DNA of 21,532 bases, from the NCBI GenBank assembly GCA_036746315.1, contig DAIOEK010000046.1:1-21532 (forward strand), in the 5' to 3' direction. The first letter of the stretch is position 1, and each line of letters opens with the position of its first letter. The position numbers were made by a program, and so were the translations under genes. Of the stretch, positions 7,038 to 14,409 are shown one piece after another. The stretch is from DAIOEK01 sp036746315 (lineage in GTDB: Bacteria; Chloroflexota; Anaerolineae; Anaerolineales; Anaerolineaceae). The notes below the pieces were generated by a model that had not been told where the DNA came from, did no database searches, and worked only from the letters and a program-made list of their open reading frames with translations.

Positions 7038-8564
7038 ATGCGATTCACAAAACATACTCTATGGTTGTTATATCCAACAATTCTGGCTTTGTACCCTCCC
7101 ATCGCCTTATTCTCTGCCAACCTGGGACAGGTGGGCATTGAGAAATTACTGTTTCCACTTTTATTTGCCGTTGTTATCAGTGCGGCTATCTGGCTGATAT
7201 TCTTTTTGGTTGTGCGAAACTTGGGGAAATCCTCGTTACTCACCGCCATTTTCCAGGTTGCATTCTTTTCCTATGGGCATGTCTATAGTCTGATAGAGGG
7301 TTTCTCTATCGGTGGCTTCATTGCAGGGCGCCATCGCTTTCTGGCTATCATCTGGATATTAGCCACTTTTCTCCTGCTGTTAATTACATTCCGGTCAAAG
7401 CAAGTCACTTTTGGTTTGCACCAATTCGTGACAATTTTCGCGCTTGCAGCCCTGATCCTGCCGGCGGGGCAAATCCTAATTAGTCTGGTAGACTCGGAAA
7501 AAGCAGTGGTCGATAAATCCGGGGAGAGTACTACGGATTATGAATTAGCTGCCGGCTATAAACCAGATATCTACTACATCATCCTTGATACTTATACCCG
7601 GAGTGATATTCTGCAGAATGAATATGACTATGATAATTCCGACTTCATCGATTTTTTGAAATCCAAAGGCTTTTATATTGCTGACTGCGCCAAATCCAAT
7701 TACAACCAAACAAACCTATCCCTGTATCTCTCATTGAATATGGATTATCTGGCAGACCCCGGCGATTTCGAGGATATCAGCCTGGGCAAGGGAATCCGGT
7801 ACAATACCGCACGCAAGGCATTGGAAAATTTGGGCTATAAGACCGTCGCTTTCGAGACCGGCTATAACTTCACCGAATGGTTCAATGCGGATTATTATTT
7901 TCTGCCTACCAGTTCTGCTCTGGGAACACAATCCGTCTTAAGCCGGCTGGGAAGTTTTGATATTATGTTCCTGCGCAGCACGCTACTGGCGCCCATCGTG
8001 GACGCCAACATCCAACAGGCGAATTATGCCGAAGAATCTTACCGGCGTTCCGTGACACTATTCACCCTTGAAAAATTGAAGGAAGTTCCTCAAATTGATG
8101 GACCCAAGCTGGTGTTCGTTCACTTGAGCATCAATCATCCGCCGTTTGTTTTCGATGCCTCCGGCGGCGCAAACCCTGACCTGATCAAGGTCATCAAGCC
8201 CAAAGCAGAGAACGATGCATATTACAAGGGTTATCGGGGAACTTTTCCGTTTACCGACAGAAAAATGGAAGAGGTAGTGAATGCCATTTTGCAGAATTCA
8301 AAACAACCACCGGTGATTGTTTTGCAGGGAGATCACGGACCTGAGAGGGTGTACTCCAGTAAACATTATGAAATTCTGGATGCACTTTATCTTCCGGGCG
8401 TGGATACGAGTGATCTTTACCCCACGCTCTCACCGATAAATTCGTTTAGAATAATATTGAACAAATACTTTGGGCAGAATTATAAGATTCTGCCTGATGA
8501 ATCTTACTCTTCTCGTCCGGGTGAAGCAACTCATATGATTCCTGTGGTTTGCCCGGCTGAATAA
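7038..8564 (+). CDS. Membrane-anchored alkaline-phosphatase-superfamily (sulfatase-like) transferase or hydrolase, paralog B
   Basis: This 508-residue protein has about five membrane segments in the first 150 residues and an extracytoplasmic catalytic domain. It carries D184 (IILDT), the likely nucleophile T225 (NYNQT), H362 and H367 (VHLSINH) and D432-H433 (QGDHG). As in paralog A, the first Asp and the Thr are 41 residues apart, the formylglycine motif of sulfatases is missing, and there are exactly two cysteines, C217 next to the nucleophile and C505 near the end. AGGA at 7022-7025 serves as ribosome site. It is the first gene after a promoter-bearing gap and heads a block running to 13610. 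LtaS/EptA-like phosphotransferases share this architecture, so transfer of phosphoglycerol, phosphoethanolamine or a similar group to the surface glycan is the leading guess; hydrolysis cannot be excluded. Confidence 0.8.
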   Translation: MRFTKHTLWLLYPTILALYPPIALFSANLGQVGIEKLLFPLLFAVVISAAIWLIFFLVVRNLGKSSLLTAIFQVAFFSYGHVYSLIEGFSIGGFIAGRHRFLAIIWILATFLLLLITFRSKQVTFGLHQFVTIFALAALILPAGQILISLVDSEKAVVDKSGESTTDYELAAGYKPDIYYIILDTYTRSDILQNEYDYDNSDFIDFLKSKGFYIADCAKSNYNQTNLSLYLSLNMDYLADPGDFEDISLGKGIRYNTARKALENLGYKTVAFETGYNFTEWFNADYYFLPTSSALGTQSVLSRLGSFDIMFLRSTLLAPIVDANIQQANYAEESYRRSVTLFTLEKLKEVPQIDGPKLVFVHLSINHPPFVFDASGGANPDLIKVIKPKAENDAYYKGYRGTFPFTDRKMEEVVNAILQNSKQPPVIVLQGDHGPERVYSSKHYEILDALYLPGVDTSDLYPTLSPINSFRIILNKYFGQNYKILPDESYSSRPGEATHMIPVVCPAE

Positions 8565-8565
8565 G

Positions 8566-9552
8566 GTGATGATGAAAACTGTGCTGATGTCTGCCCCCTA
8601 TATGATCCCATTCCTGGATCGCTTTCAACCCGTATTCGAGCATTACGAGATTTCTCTGCTCACTCCCGTGGTGCAGGAAAGGTTGTCTGAAGGCGAGTTG
8701 ATGCAGCTGGCGGGAAAGTTCGATGGTGCCATTTGCGGTGACGACCGCTTCACCGCGCGTGTTCTTGAAGCCTGCGCACCGCGCCTGAAGGTGATCTCCA
8801 AATGGGGAACAGGGATAGATTCGATCAACCAGGCAGCGGCAAGCCGCTATGGTGTTCAGGTGCGGCGCACCCCCAATGCGTTTACCGTTCCGGTATCCGA
8901 TTCGGTAATGGGGTACATTCTGGCGTTTGCCCGCCGCCAGCCCTGGATGAATCAGTTTATGAAACAGGGGCAATGGGAAAAGATCCAGGGCAGAGCACTC
9001 TCCGAGTGTTCACTGGGGGTGGTCGGGGTCGGCAATATCGGCAAGATGGTGATCCGTAAGGCGCGCGTGTTTGGCATGAAATGCCTGGGAAATGACGTCA
9101 TTGAAATTGATCCTGATTTCATCGCCGAGAACGAGGTAGAGATGACCACCCTCGAAGATTTGTTGAGCAGGGCGGACTTCATCAGCATCAACTGTGATCT
9201 CAACCCAAGCAGTTTTCATTTGATCAACGCCGAACGATTGGAGGAGTGCAAATCGGGCAGCATCTTGATCAATACCGCCCGCGGTCCGATAGTGGATGAG
9301 ACAGCGCTTACCGAAGCATTGCAATCCGGCAAACTGGCTGGCGCCGGGCTGGATGTATTCGAGGTGGAGCCGTTACCCGAAAACAGTCCCCTGCTTCAGA
9401 TGGATCAGGTTCTGCTGGCTCCGCATAATTCCAACTCCAGCCCTACCGCGTGGGAAAAGGTACATTGGAATACCATACGCAATCTGCTGGAGGGATTTTC
9501 CATCCCCTGTTCTGATCTGGTAAAGTTTCAGACTCCCGAAGAGGTGAAATGA
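8566..9552 (+). CDS. D-isomer-specific 2-hydroxyacid dehydrogenase (SerA/phosphoglycerate dehydrogenase-like)
   Basis: This NAD-dependent dehydrogenase of about 328 residues has the Rossmann motif GVGNIG (154-159) and the catalytic set R239 (NTARGP), E268 (FEVEPLP) and H287 (LAPHNS), all intact. It interconverts a D-2-hydroxy acid and the 2-keto acid in the cytoplasm. The frame opens at GTG 8566, two bases after the previous stop. ATG 8569 and ATG 8572 follow at once, and the AAGG at 8563-8566 suits 8572 best, so the start is uncertain by two codons. No C-terminal ACT regulatory domain is present, unlike many biosynthetic SerA proteins. Its place between glycan genes and its overlap with the SDR gene argue for a role in making an unusual sugar or acid precursor rather than serine. 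The substrate is unknown. Confidence 0.88.
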   Translation: MMMKTVLMSAPYMIPFLDRFQPVFEHYEISLLTPVVQERLSEGELMQLAGKFDGAICGDDRFTARVLEACAPRLKVISKWGTGIDSINQAAASRYGVQVRRTPNAFTVPVSDSVMGYILAFARRQPWMNQFMKQGQWEKIQGRALSECSLGVVGVGNIGKMVIRKARVFGMKCLGNDVIEIDPDFIAENEVEMTTLEDLLSRADFISINCDLNPSSFHLINAERLEECKSGSILINTARGPIVDETALTEALQSGKLAGAGLDVFEVEPLPENSPLLQMDQVLLAPHNSNSSPTAWEKVHWNTIRNLLEGFSIPCSDLVKFQTPEEVK

Positions 9553-10313
9553 CACAACATGCAAAGACCGTATTGATTACCGGCGCGTCCGGCGGCGTTG
9601 GGCGGGCAACAGTTCAGTTGTTTATGCAAAAGGGGTGGAAAGTCGTTGGCGTGGACCGCTCGCAAAAGTCGGAGGATTTTCCGGCTGATAATTTGTTCGT
9701 CCAGGCAGATATTTCCAACCCGGATGACATCCGCCGGGTATATGATGAAACTTACCATTTCACCCATTCGCTGAATGCGGTGGTTAACAATGCTGCCTTG
9801 CAAATCGCCAAGCCGATCATGGAGACGTCCGTGGATGAATGGGATGCTGTCATGACATCCAACCTGCGCTCGGTCTTCCTGGGCGCCAAGCTGGCGCATC
9901 CGTTACTGGTGAAAGCAGGCGGCGGTGCCATTGTGAATGTTTCATCTGTGCATGCGGTTGCCACTTCCGCCAATATTGCCGCCTATGCTGCCAGCAAGGG
10001 CGGGCTGCTGGCTCTTACACGCGCCATGGCGATTGAATTTGCAAAGGATAACATCCGCGTGAATGCAATTTTACCCGGTGCAGTGGATACACCCATGCTG
10101 CGGGCGGGCTTGAACCGTGGCCACCTGGATGGCGGTAATGTGATGGACCGCCTGGAAAACCTTGCCCGCAAGACCGTGAATGGCAGGGTGGGACAACCGG
10201 AGGAAATAGCCTCCGCCATTTTCTTCCTGGCCGACAACTCCCAATCTTCCTTTATGACCGGGCAGGCGCTGGTTGTGGATGGCGGCGCCACCGCCAGATT
10301 GAGCACCGAATGA
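9549..10313 (+). CDS. Short-chain dehydrogenase/reductase (SDR)
   Basis: This is a classical SDR of 254 residues. It has the cofactor motif TGASGGVG (11-18), NNAA (80-83), the catalytic S133, Y146 and K150 (YAASK), and the C-terminal FLADNSQSSFMTGQALVVDGG typical of FabG-like members in two runs either side of the Ser pair. ATG 9549 overlaps the TGA of the dehydrogenase by four bases (ATGA) with GAGGTGAA just before it, so the two are translationally coupled. Such enzymes reduce or oxidise a hydroxyl or keto group with NAD(P)H. Coupled with a 2-hydroxyacid dehydrogenase, it may modify the same precursor. FabG is a less likely identity because no fatty-acid genes are near. The substrate is not predictable from the sequence. 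Confidence 0.9.
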   Translation: MTQHAKTVLITGASGGVGRATVQLFMQKGWKVVGVDRSQKSEDFPADNLFVQADISNPDDIRRVYDETYHFTHSLNAVVNNAALQIAKPIMETSVDEWDAVMTSNLRSVFLGAKLAHPLLVKAGGGAIVNVSSVHAVATSANIAAYAASKGGLLALTRAMAIEFAKDNIRVNAILPGAVDTPMLRAGLNRGHLDGGNVMDRLENLARKTVNGRVGQPEEIASAIFFLADNSQSSFMTGQALVVDGGATARLSTE

Positions 10314-11128
10314 GTTCGATTAAACAGTCCCTGAAGAACTGGATCCCCGATCCGGTAAAACCGGTTATCAAAAAGACGTACGATGCCATCCAGCGGTTGC
10401 CGGATGTGCCGGATGCCTATCTGCATCCCTGGCGCAAGGAAAGCATAAAGCGGATTCGAAAATTCCATAACATCCACAGCGGGGAGCGCTGTTTTATTAT
10501 CGGGAATGGCCCCAGCCTGAAGGATACAGATCTGATGCTGCTAAAGAACGAATTTACCTTTGGCATGAATCGTTTGTATCTCGCGTTTCAAGAGATGGGC
10601 TTTTCTACGACGTACTATGTTTCGATGAATGACCTGGTGGTGGAGCAATGTGCCGGCGATATTGCCCGGCTTGGTATTCCCAAGTTTCTCTCCTGGCGCG
10701 CCCGCAGATGGATCACGCCAGACGAACACACCCAATTCATCTACTCCACCTACACCGGTGCCAAATTCAGCAAGAACCTGACCAGGCGGGTGTGGGAGAG
10801 CGCAACGGTGACTTATGTCTCCCTTCAGCTGGCGTACTATATGGGGTTTTCCACCGTGATTCTGATCGGTGTGGATCATAATTTTGTCACACAGGGCACC
10901 CCAAATACAACCATCACCTCCCAGGGCGATGACCCCAATCATTTCAGCCCCAACTATTTTGGCAAGGGCTTCCGCTGGCAATTGCCCGACCTGGAAACTT
11001 CGGAAATCGGTTACAGCATGGCAAGGGAAGCTTTTGAGGCTGATAACCGCCAGGTATTGGATGCAACCGTGAATGGCAAGCTGATGATCTTCCCCAAGGT
11101 GGAGTACACCAGCCTGTTCCCATCATAA
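10310..11128 (+). CDS. DUF115 / MptE-like (Maf-related) protein, putative CMP-sugar transferase
   Basis: This 272-residue protein has the glycine motif FIIGNGPSLKDTD (62-74) and a later GVDHNF (187-192). The GNGPSL motif is shared by DUF115/MptE-like proteins, the Maf flagellin glycosyltransferases, and the GT42 sialyltransferases, all of which bind or are thought to bind CMP-linked substrates. No membrane segment or signal is seen. It overlaps the SDR stop by four bases (ATGA). With a CMP-sugar synthetase in the same cluster, transfer of a nine-carbon or similar acidic sugar to the glycan is the simplest guess, but that is inference from context; the pterin-kinase function of archaeal MptE is unlikely here. 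The motif is clear; the enzymatic role is not shown. Confidence 0.7.
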   Translation: MSSIKQSLKNWIPDPVKPVIKKTYDAIQRLPDVPDAYLHPWRKESIKRIRKFHNIHSGERCFIIGNGPSLKDTDLMLLKNEFTFGMNRLYLAFQEMGFSTTYYVSMNDLVVEQCAGDIARLGIPKFLSWRARRWITPDEHTQFIYSTYTGAKFSKNLTRRVWESATVTYVSLQLAYYMGFSTVILIGVDHNFVTQGTPNTTITSQGDDPNHFSPNYFGKGFRWQLPDLETSEIGYSMAREAFEADNRQVLDATVNGKLMIFPKVEYTSLFPS

Positions 11129-11142
11129 GGTTTGGTCAATTA

Positions 11143-12093
11143 ATGGATCATCCCCTGATCAGTGTTGTGATCAACTCCTATAACCAGGCAGCCTTTCTGG
11201 AAGAGACCATCCGTTCGGTTATTGAGCAGGATTACCCGAACACGGAGTTGCTGCTGGTGGATGGCGGTTCCAACGACGGCAGTCTGGAAATCATCCGCAA
11301 ATACCAGGATCACTTCCAATGGTGGGTCTCGGAACCGGATCAGGGGCAGGCGGATGGGATCAACAAGGGGCTGCGGCGGGCGACGGGTGATATGGTGGCC
11401 TGGCTGAATTCGGATGATTATTATCTGCCGGGAGCTTTATCGCGGGCGGCATCCGCATTTGCGGTGCATCCACAGGCTGCTTTATGGTACGGGGATGTGG
11501 TGGCGGTGGATGAAAACGGGGACCCGTTTCACAATATTCCCTGCGGTCAGTATGAATTGAAAGACCTGATGACTTTTCACATTCTCAACCAACCGGCTGT
11601 CTTTATGAACCGGCAGGCGTTGAACAAAGCCGGTTACCTGGACCTGCAATACCACTATCTGCTGGACCACCAATTGTGGCTGCGCATGGCTCTACAAGGG
11701 GAGCTTATTCATTCCCCCGAGGTTTGGGCGGCGGGCAGGTATCATAGCGCGGCAAAGAATATTGCCAATGCCGGGAAATTCGGTGAAGAGGCATACCGCA
11801 TTGCAACCTGGCTGCTGACAGATGACAGTTATCAGAGCCAGGCGGGAATAATGTGTAAATCCATCCAGGCAGGTGCACACCGGATGAATGCCCGCTATCT
11901 GCTTGATGCCGACCAACCGCGCAGCGCATTTGTCGCATATTGGAAGGGTTTGGTATCCGATTTTGCCATCATTCGCCCCGAATTGCACCGCATGTTGTAT
12001 TGCCTCTTTGCCATGATCGGTCTCAAGCCGTTGAAGTCACTCTACCTGCGTTTGCGCCGGTTCTTGCAACCTGTCAACATGGAATCCAAATAA
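11143..12093 (+). CDS. Family 2 glycosyltransferase
   Basis: This 316-residue GT-A enzyme has the N-terminal ISVVINSYNQ strand, the nucleotide-binding DGGSND (40-45), the metal-binding NSDD (89-92) and an acceptor-side LDHQLWLRM block. It is a paralog of the gene at 18131, sharing the YNQ/FNQAxFLEETIxSV start, EQDYPN/RQDYPN, GSLEIIRKY and AWLNSDD. It has a C-terminal extension of about 60 residues rich in basic and aromatic residues (LYLRLRRFL) that may lie on the membrane. It sits 14 bases after the DUF115 gene and just before the membrane transferase at 12108. It should add one sugar from a nucleotide donor on the cytoplasmic face. Donor and linkage are unknown. Confidence 0.9.
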   Translation: MDHPLISVVINSYNQAAFLEETIRSVIEQDYPNTELLLVDGGSNDGSLEIIRKYQDHFQWWVSEPDQGQADGINKGLRRATGDMVAWLNSDDYYLPGALSRAASAFAVHPQAALWYGDVVAVDENGDPFHNIPCGQYELKDLMTFHILNQPAVFMNRQALNKAGYLDLQYHYLLDHQLWLRMALQGELIHSPEVWAAGRYHSAAKNIANAGKFGEEAYRIATWLLTDDSYQSQAGIMCKSIQAGAHRMNARYLLDADQPRSAFVAYWKGLVSDFAIIRPELHRMLYCLFAMIGLKPLKSLYLRLRRFLQPVNMESK

Positions 12094-12097
12094 GCCA

Positions 12098-12104
12098 AAG
12101 GTGA
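12098..12104 (+). promoter_or_regulatory. Ribosome binding site supporting a TTG start
   Basis: AAGGTGA at 12098-12104 is placed about six bases (counting from AAGG) before TTG 12108. No in-frame ATG lies nearby upstream or at the start of the protein, so the GT39-like gene appears to use the rare start codon TTG. Confidence 0.5.
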
Positions 12105-12107
12105 AAT

Positions 12108-13610
12108 TTGAACGGATATTTCAGCGAACATCCCATACTGCATAAGATTCTGCTGGTTTTTCTGCTGCTTGTCGGAATGGGCGTTCGCCTGTTGGATCTC
12201 ACCGATCCGCCGCTGGATATTCATCCCACCCGGCAACTGCACTCCGCGCTCATGGCACGCGGGTATTACTACGAAACGGTAAGTGATGCCCCCGATTGGA
12301 TGATCCGAACCGCAGCACAGCAGGCAAAGCGCGAGGCGGTGATCGAACCGCCCATCCTGGAGCGGCTGACAGCTTGGGGCTACCAACTTACCGGCGGCGA
12401 GAATGTTTGGATAGCCCGTCTGCTCTCCTCCGTTTTTTGGGTAACTGCTGGACTGGCTGTTTACAGCCTGGCAAAAAAATTAACCAATGCGGATGGCGGG
12501 CTGCTGGCTTTGGGAGCCTACCTTTTGATGGGGTATGGCGTACAGGCATCGCGCACATTTCAACCGGACCCCTTGATGGTCAGCCTGATGGCTGCCGCAT
12601 GGTGGGCATTCTATATCTGGCGGGAAAAGTCGACCTGGCGATGGGCAATCACCGCCGGTGTGATCAGCGGGTTGGCTATTTTCGTTAAAAACTCGGTGGT
12701 GTTTTTCCTGGCCGCGCCGTATGTGCTGCTGGTACTCGAACCCGGCTGGAAGGCAGCGCTGCGAAATAAGCAGGTGTGGGCGGTGGCGGTGCTTACTATT
12801 GCGCCTGCACTTGGCTATACCATTTATGGCACTTACATTGCGGGCTTTTTAAGTCAGCAGTTCAATTTTCGGGTGTTCCCCAATCTCTGGTTCGAGCTGG
12901 CAAACTATTCCCGCTGGTTCAAACAGGTGCTGGATACTGCCGGTTTGCCTGCACTCTTGATGGGCATAGCCGGGATCCCCCTTTTACGGTCAGGCAGACC
13001 AATGCGTTTCGTTCTGGGTATCTGGCTGGGGTACATCCTGTATGGATTGACGTTTGCCTATCACATCGGCACACACGATTATTATCAGCTTCCGTTCCTG
13101 GCGGTGCTTTCCATTTCCATGGCGCCTTTGGCGCAGGTGCTTCTTTCCGGGTGGAAGAATATTACCTCCAGGGCGTTTTGGAAGTACGCTCCTTTTGCGG
13201 CTGCCATCCTGATGGTCCTGGCGGGATTTTGGTCGGGTAGGCTGACGCTGCTAAAAGACGACTACCGGGCGGAACCGGCCTTCTGGTTGTTATTGGGTGA
13301 CCGTTTACGCGATTACCCGGTGATTGGGTTGACTCAGGATTATGGTTACCGGATGGCTTATTACGGCTGGGATTCAATTGAGAACTGGCCCGGCAGCGGA
13401 GATCTGACGCTGCGACAGATGGCGGGCAAGGATAAAGGCGATATACTTGAATTGCTGGAAAAAAACATTGCCGGCAAACACTATTTTCTAGTGACCTGGT
13501 TTGATGATTTTGATCGCCAGGTTGAAGTTAGAGACTATCTGGATGCGCACTTCACCGTAGAAGCGGGAGCGGGATACCGGTTGTACGATCTGACACACCC
13601 TCTCCCATAA
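12108..13610 (+). CDS. GT39/ArnT-like (PMT-type) membrane glycosyltransferase
   Basis: This 500-residue polytopic protein has some ten hydrophobic segments and a C-terminal extracytoplasmic part of about 110 residues. After the first membrane segment it has DPPLDIHPTRQLHSALMARGYY, read here in two halves either side of the His-Pro; the acidic D37 and following basic residues match the first loop of PMT/ArnT-type (PF13231-like) enzymes. These move a sugar from a polyprenyl-phosphate carrier to a lipid, protein or glycan acceptor outside the membrane. The start is a TTG supported by AAGGTGA. It closes the block that begins at 7038; the next gene is 46 bases on and may have its own promoter. Sugar and acceptor are unknown. 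Confidence 0.78.
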   Translation: MNGYFSEHPILHKILLVFLLLVGMGVRLLDLTDPPLDIHPTRQLHSALMARGYYYETVSDAPDWMIRTAAQQAKREAVIEPPILERLTAWGYQLTGGENVWIARLLSSVFWVTAGLAVYSLAKKLTNADGGLLALGAYLLMGYGVQASRTFQPDPLMVSLMAAAWWAFYIWREKSTWRWAITAGVISGLAIFVKNSVVFFLAAPYVLLVLEPGWKAALRNKQVWAVAVLTIAPALGYTIYGTYIAGFLSQQFNFRVFPNLWFELANYSRWFKQVLDTAGLPALLMGIAGIPLLRSGRPMRFVLGIWLGYILYGLTFAYHIGTHDYYQLPFLAVLSISMAPLAQVLLSGWKNITSRAFWKYAPFAAAILMVLAGFWSGRLTLLKDDYRAEPAFWLLLGDRLRDYPVIGLTQDYGYRMAYYGWDSIENWPGSGDLTLRQMAGKDKGDILELLEKNIAGKHYFLVTWFDDFDRQVEVRDYLDAHFTVEAGAGYRLYDLTHPLP

Positions 13611-13629
13611 ACCCACATGACGCAGGTCT

Positions 13630-13638
13630 TGATATGAT
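13630..13638 (+). promoter_or_regulatory. Extended -10 promoter candidate before the Wzz-like gene
   Basis: TGATATGAT fits the extended -10 pattern TGnTATAAT with one change. No -35 is recognisable. It is very close to the GGGGAGG ribosome site (13644-13650), so the leader would be only about a dozen bases, which lowers confidence. Confidence 0.3.
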
Positions 13639-13656
13639 TATCAGGGGAGGATTCCA

Positions 13657-14409
13657 ATGCAAAAAAAACAGACAGTGCATAGAGGTTCCGCTGATGGAAT
13701 TGAAAAACTAATCGGCGTCCTGCAAAACTGGAAAGTGTTGTTGGTCGCCATGTTGGTGGGGGCAGCGCTGGGACAGTTGGTCTCGATGTTGTTCCCTCCT
13801 CCATACCGTGCACGCGCCGTGATGGTGATGGATCAAAACCTCGAGGCGGTTTTTCCCACCGAATCAGACCGGGAGATATTCTACTTTCTGGAACGCGAGA
13901 CCCAGAAACTGGAAGCAATTGCCTGGTCGGACGAGGTGCTTGAACCGGTTGCGGAACAGGTGAAGGGATATACGCTCCAGCAGCTTCGTTCGGGGAGTTT
14001 ATTGTTGTCGCAACCTTATGACGGCGGGTGGAATATGTACGGCGTTTCATCCGATGCAGAAACGGCGCGGACATTGGCGAATGCTTGGGCGGACAGCTTT
14101 ACCGACGCGGTGCGCAAGGGTGTGGAGAATGCCAGACTCTTACAGCAGGCACAGGAAGAGTTGGGTGCCATTCCGGCCGCAGACCTGGCACAGTCAGCCC
14201 GTGCAAAAGAATTGAATCAGTTGATCACCCGGTATCAAAGTTCTTCCATGGGCATTCACCCTGAAATTGAAGTTTATCGAAGCGAGCAGAAAAACATCAA
14301 AGTTGCGCCCGCTGTAAAACCCGGCGCTTACGTCTTTGTGGGGGCGATACTTGGCCTGGTCGTCAGTGTGTTGGCTCTGGCTGTGTGGAGAAAAGACGAT
14401 GTCCACTAA
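13657..14409 (+). CDS. Wzz-like polysaccharide chain-length/co-polymerase protein
   Basis: This 250-residue protein has a membrane segment at about 27-46, followed by the Pro-rich boundary FPPPYRARAVM seen in Wzz/Wzc-type proteins. An extracytoplasmic helical region comes next, then a second membrane segment (about 225-245) before a short charged tail (WRKDDVH). It lacks a fused tyrosine kinase and any Walker motif. GGGGAGG at 13644-13650 is a strong ribosome site. The second to fourth codons contain a run of eight A (13661-13668). Wzz proteins set polymer length by assisting the polymerase; the next gene, overlapping by 11 bases, is the ligase/polymerase-like partner, which supports the call. 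The extracytoplasmic part is shorter than in proteobacterial Wzz, so the fit is by topology more than by sequence. Confidence 0.75.
   Translation: MQKKQTVHRGSADGIEKLIGVLQNWKVLLVAMLVGAALGQLVSMLFPPPYRARAVMVMDQNLEAVFPTESDREIFYFLERETQKLEAIAWSDEVLEPVAEQVKGYTLQQLRSGSLLLSQPYDGGWNMYGVSSDAETARTLANAWADSFTDAVRKGVENARLLQQAQEELGAIPAADLAQSARAKELNQLITRYQSSSMGIHPEIEVYRSEQKNIKVAPAVKPGAYVFVGAILGLVVSVLALAVWRKDDVH
14387..14390 (+). promoter_or_regulatory. Ribosome binding site fixing the O-antigen ligase-like start
   Basis: GGAG lies eight bases before ATG 14399, inside the end of the Wzz-like gene. It favours 14399 over the in-frame ATG at 14336, whose first 21 codons would overlap the Wzz-like gene's membrane segment. 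Confidence 0.5.

Noticed and set aside
3680..8564. True formylglycine sulfatases
   Set aside because: Neither phosphatase-superfamily protein contains a C/S-x-P-x-R motif, and the likely nucleophile is a Thr in an NYxxT setting.
8446..8973. A minus-strand frame across the junction of paralog B and the 2-hydroxyacid dehydrogenase
   Set aside because: It spans two well-supported plus-strand genes and lacks any domain signal.
13535..14074. A 179-codon minus-strand frame covering the 13611-13656 gap
   Set aside because: Pro, Ser and Arg rich shadow of the GT39-like and Wzz-like genes; the Wzz-like gene has a strong ribosome site and topology.
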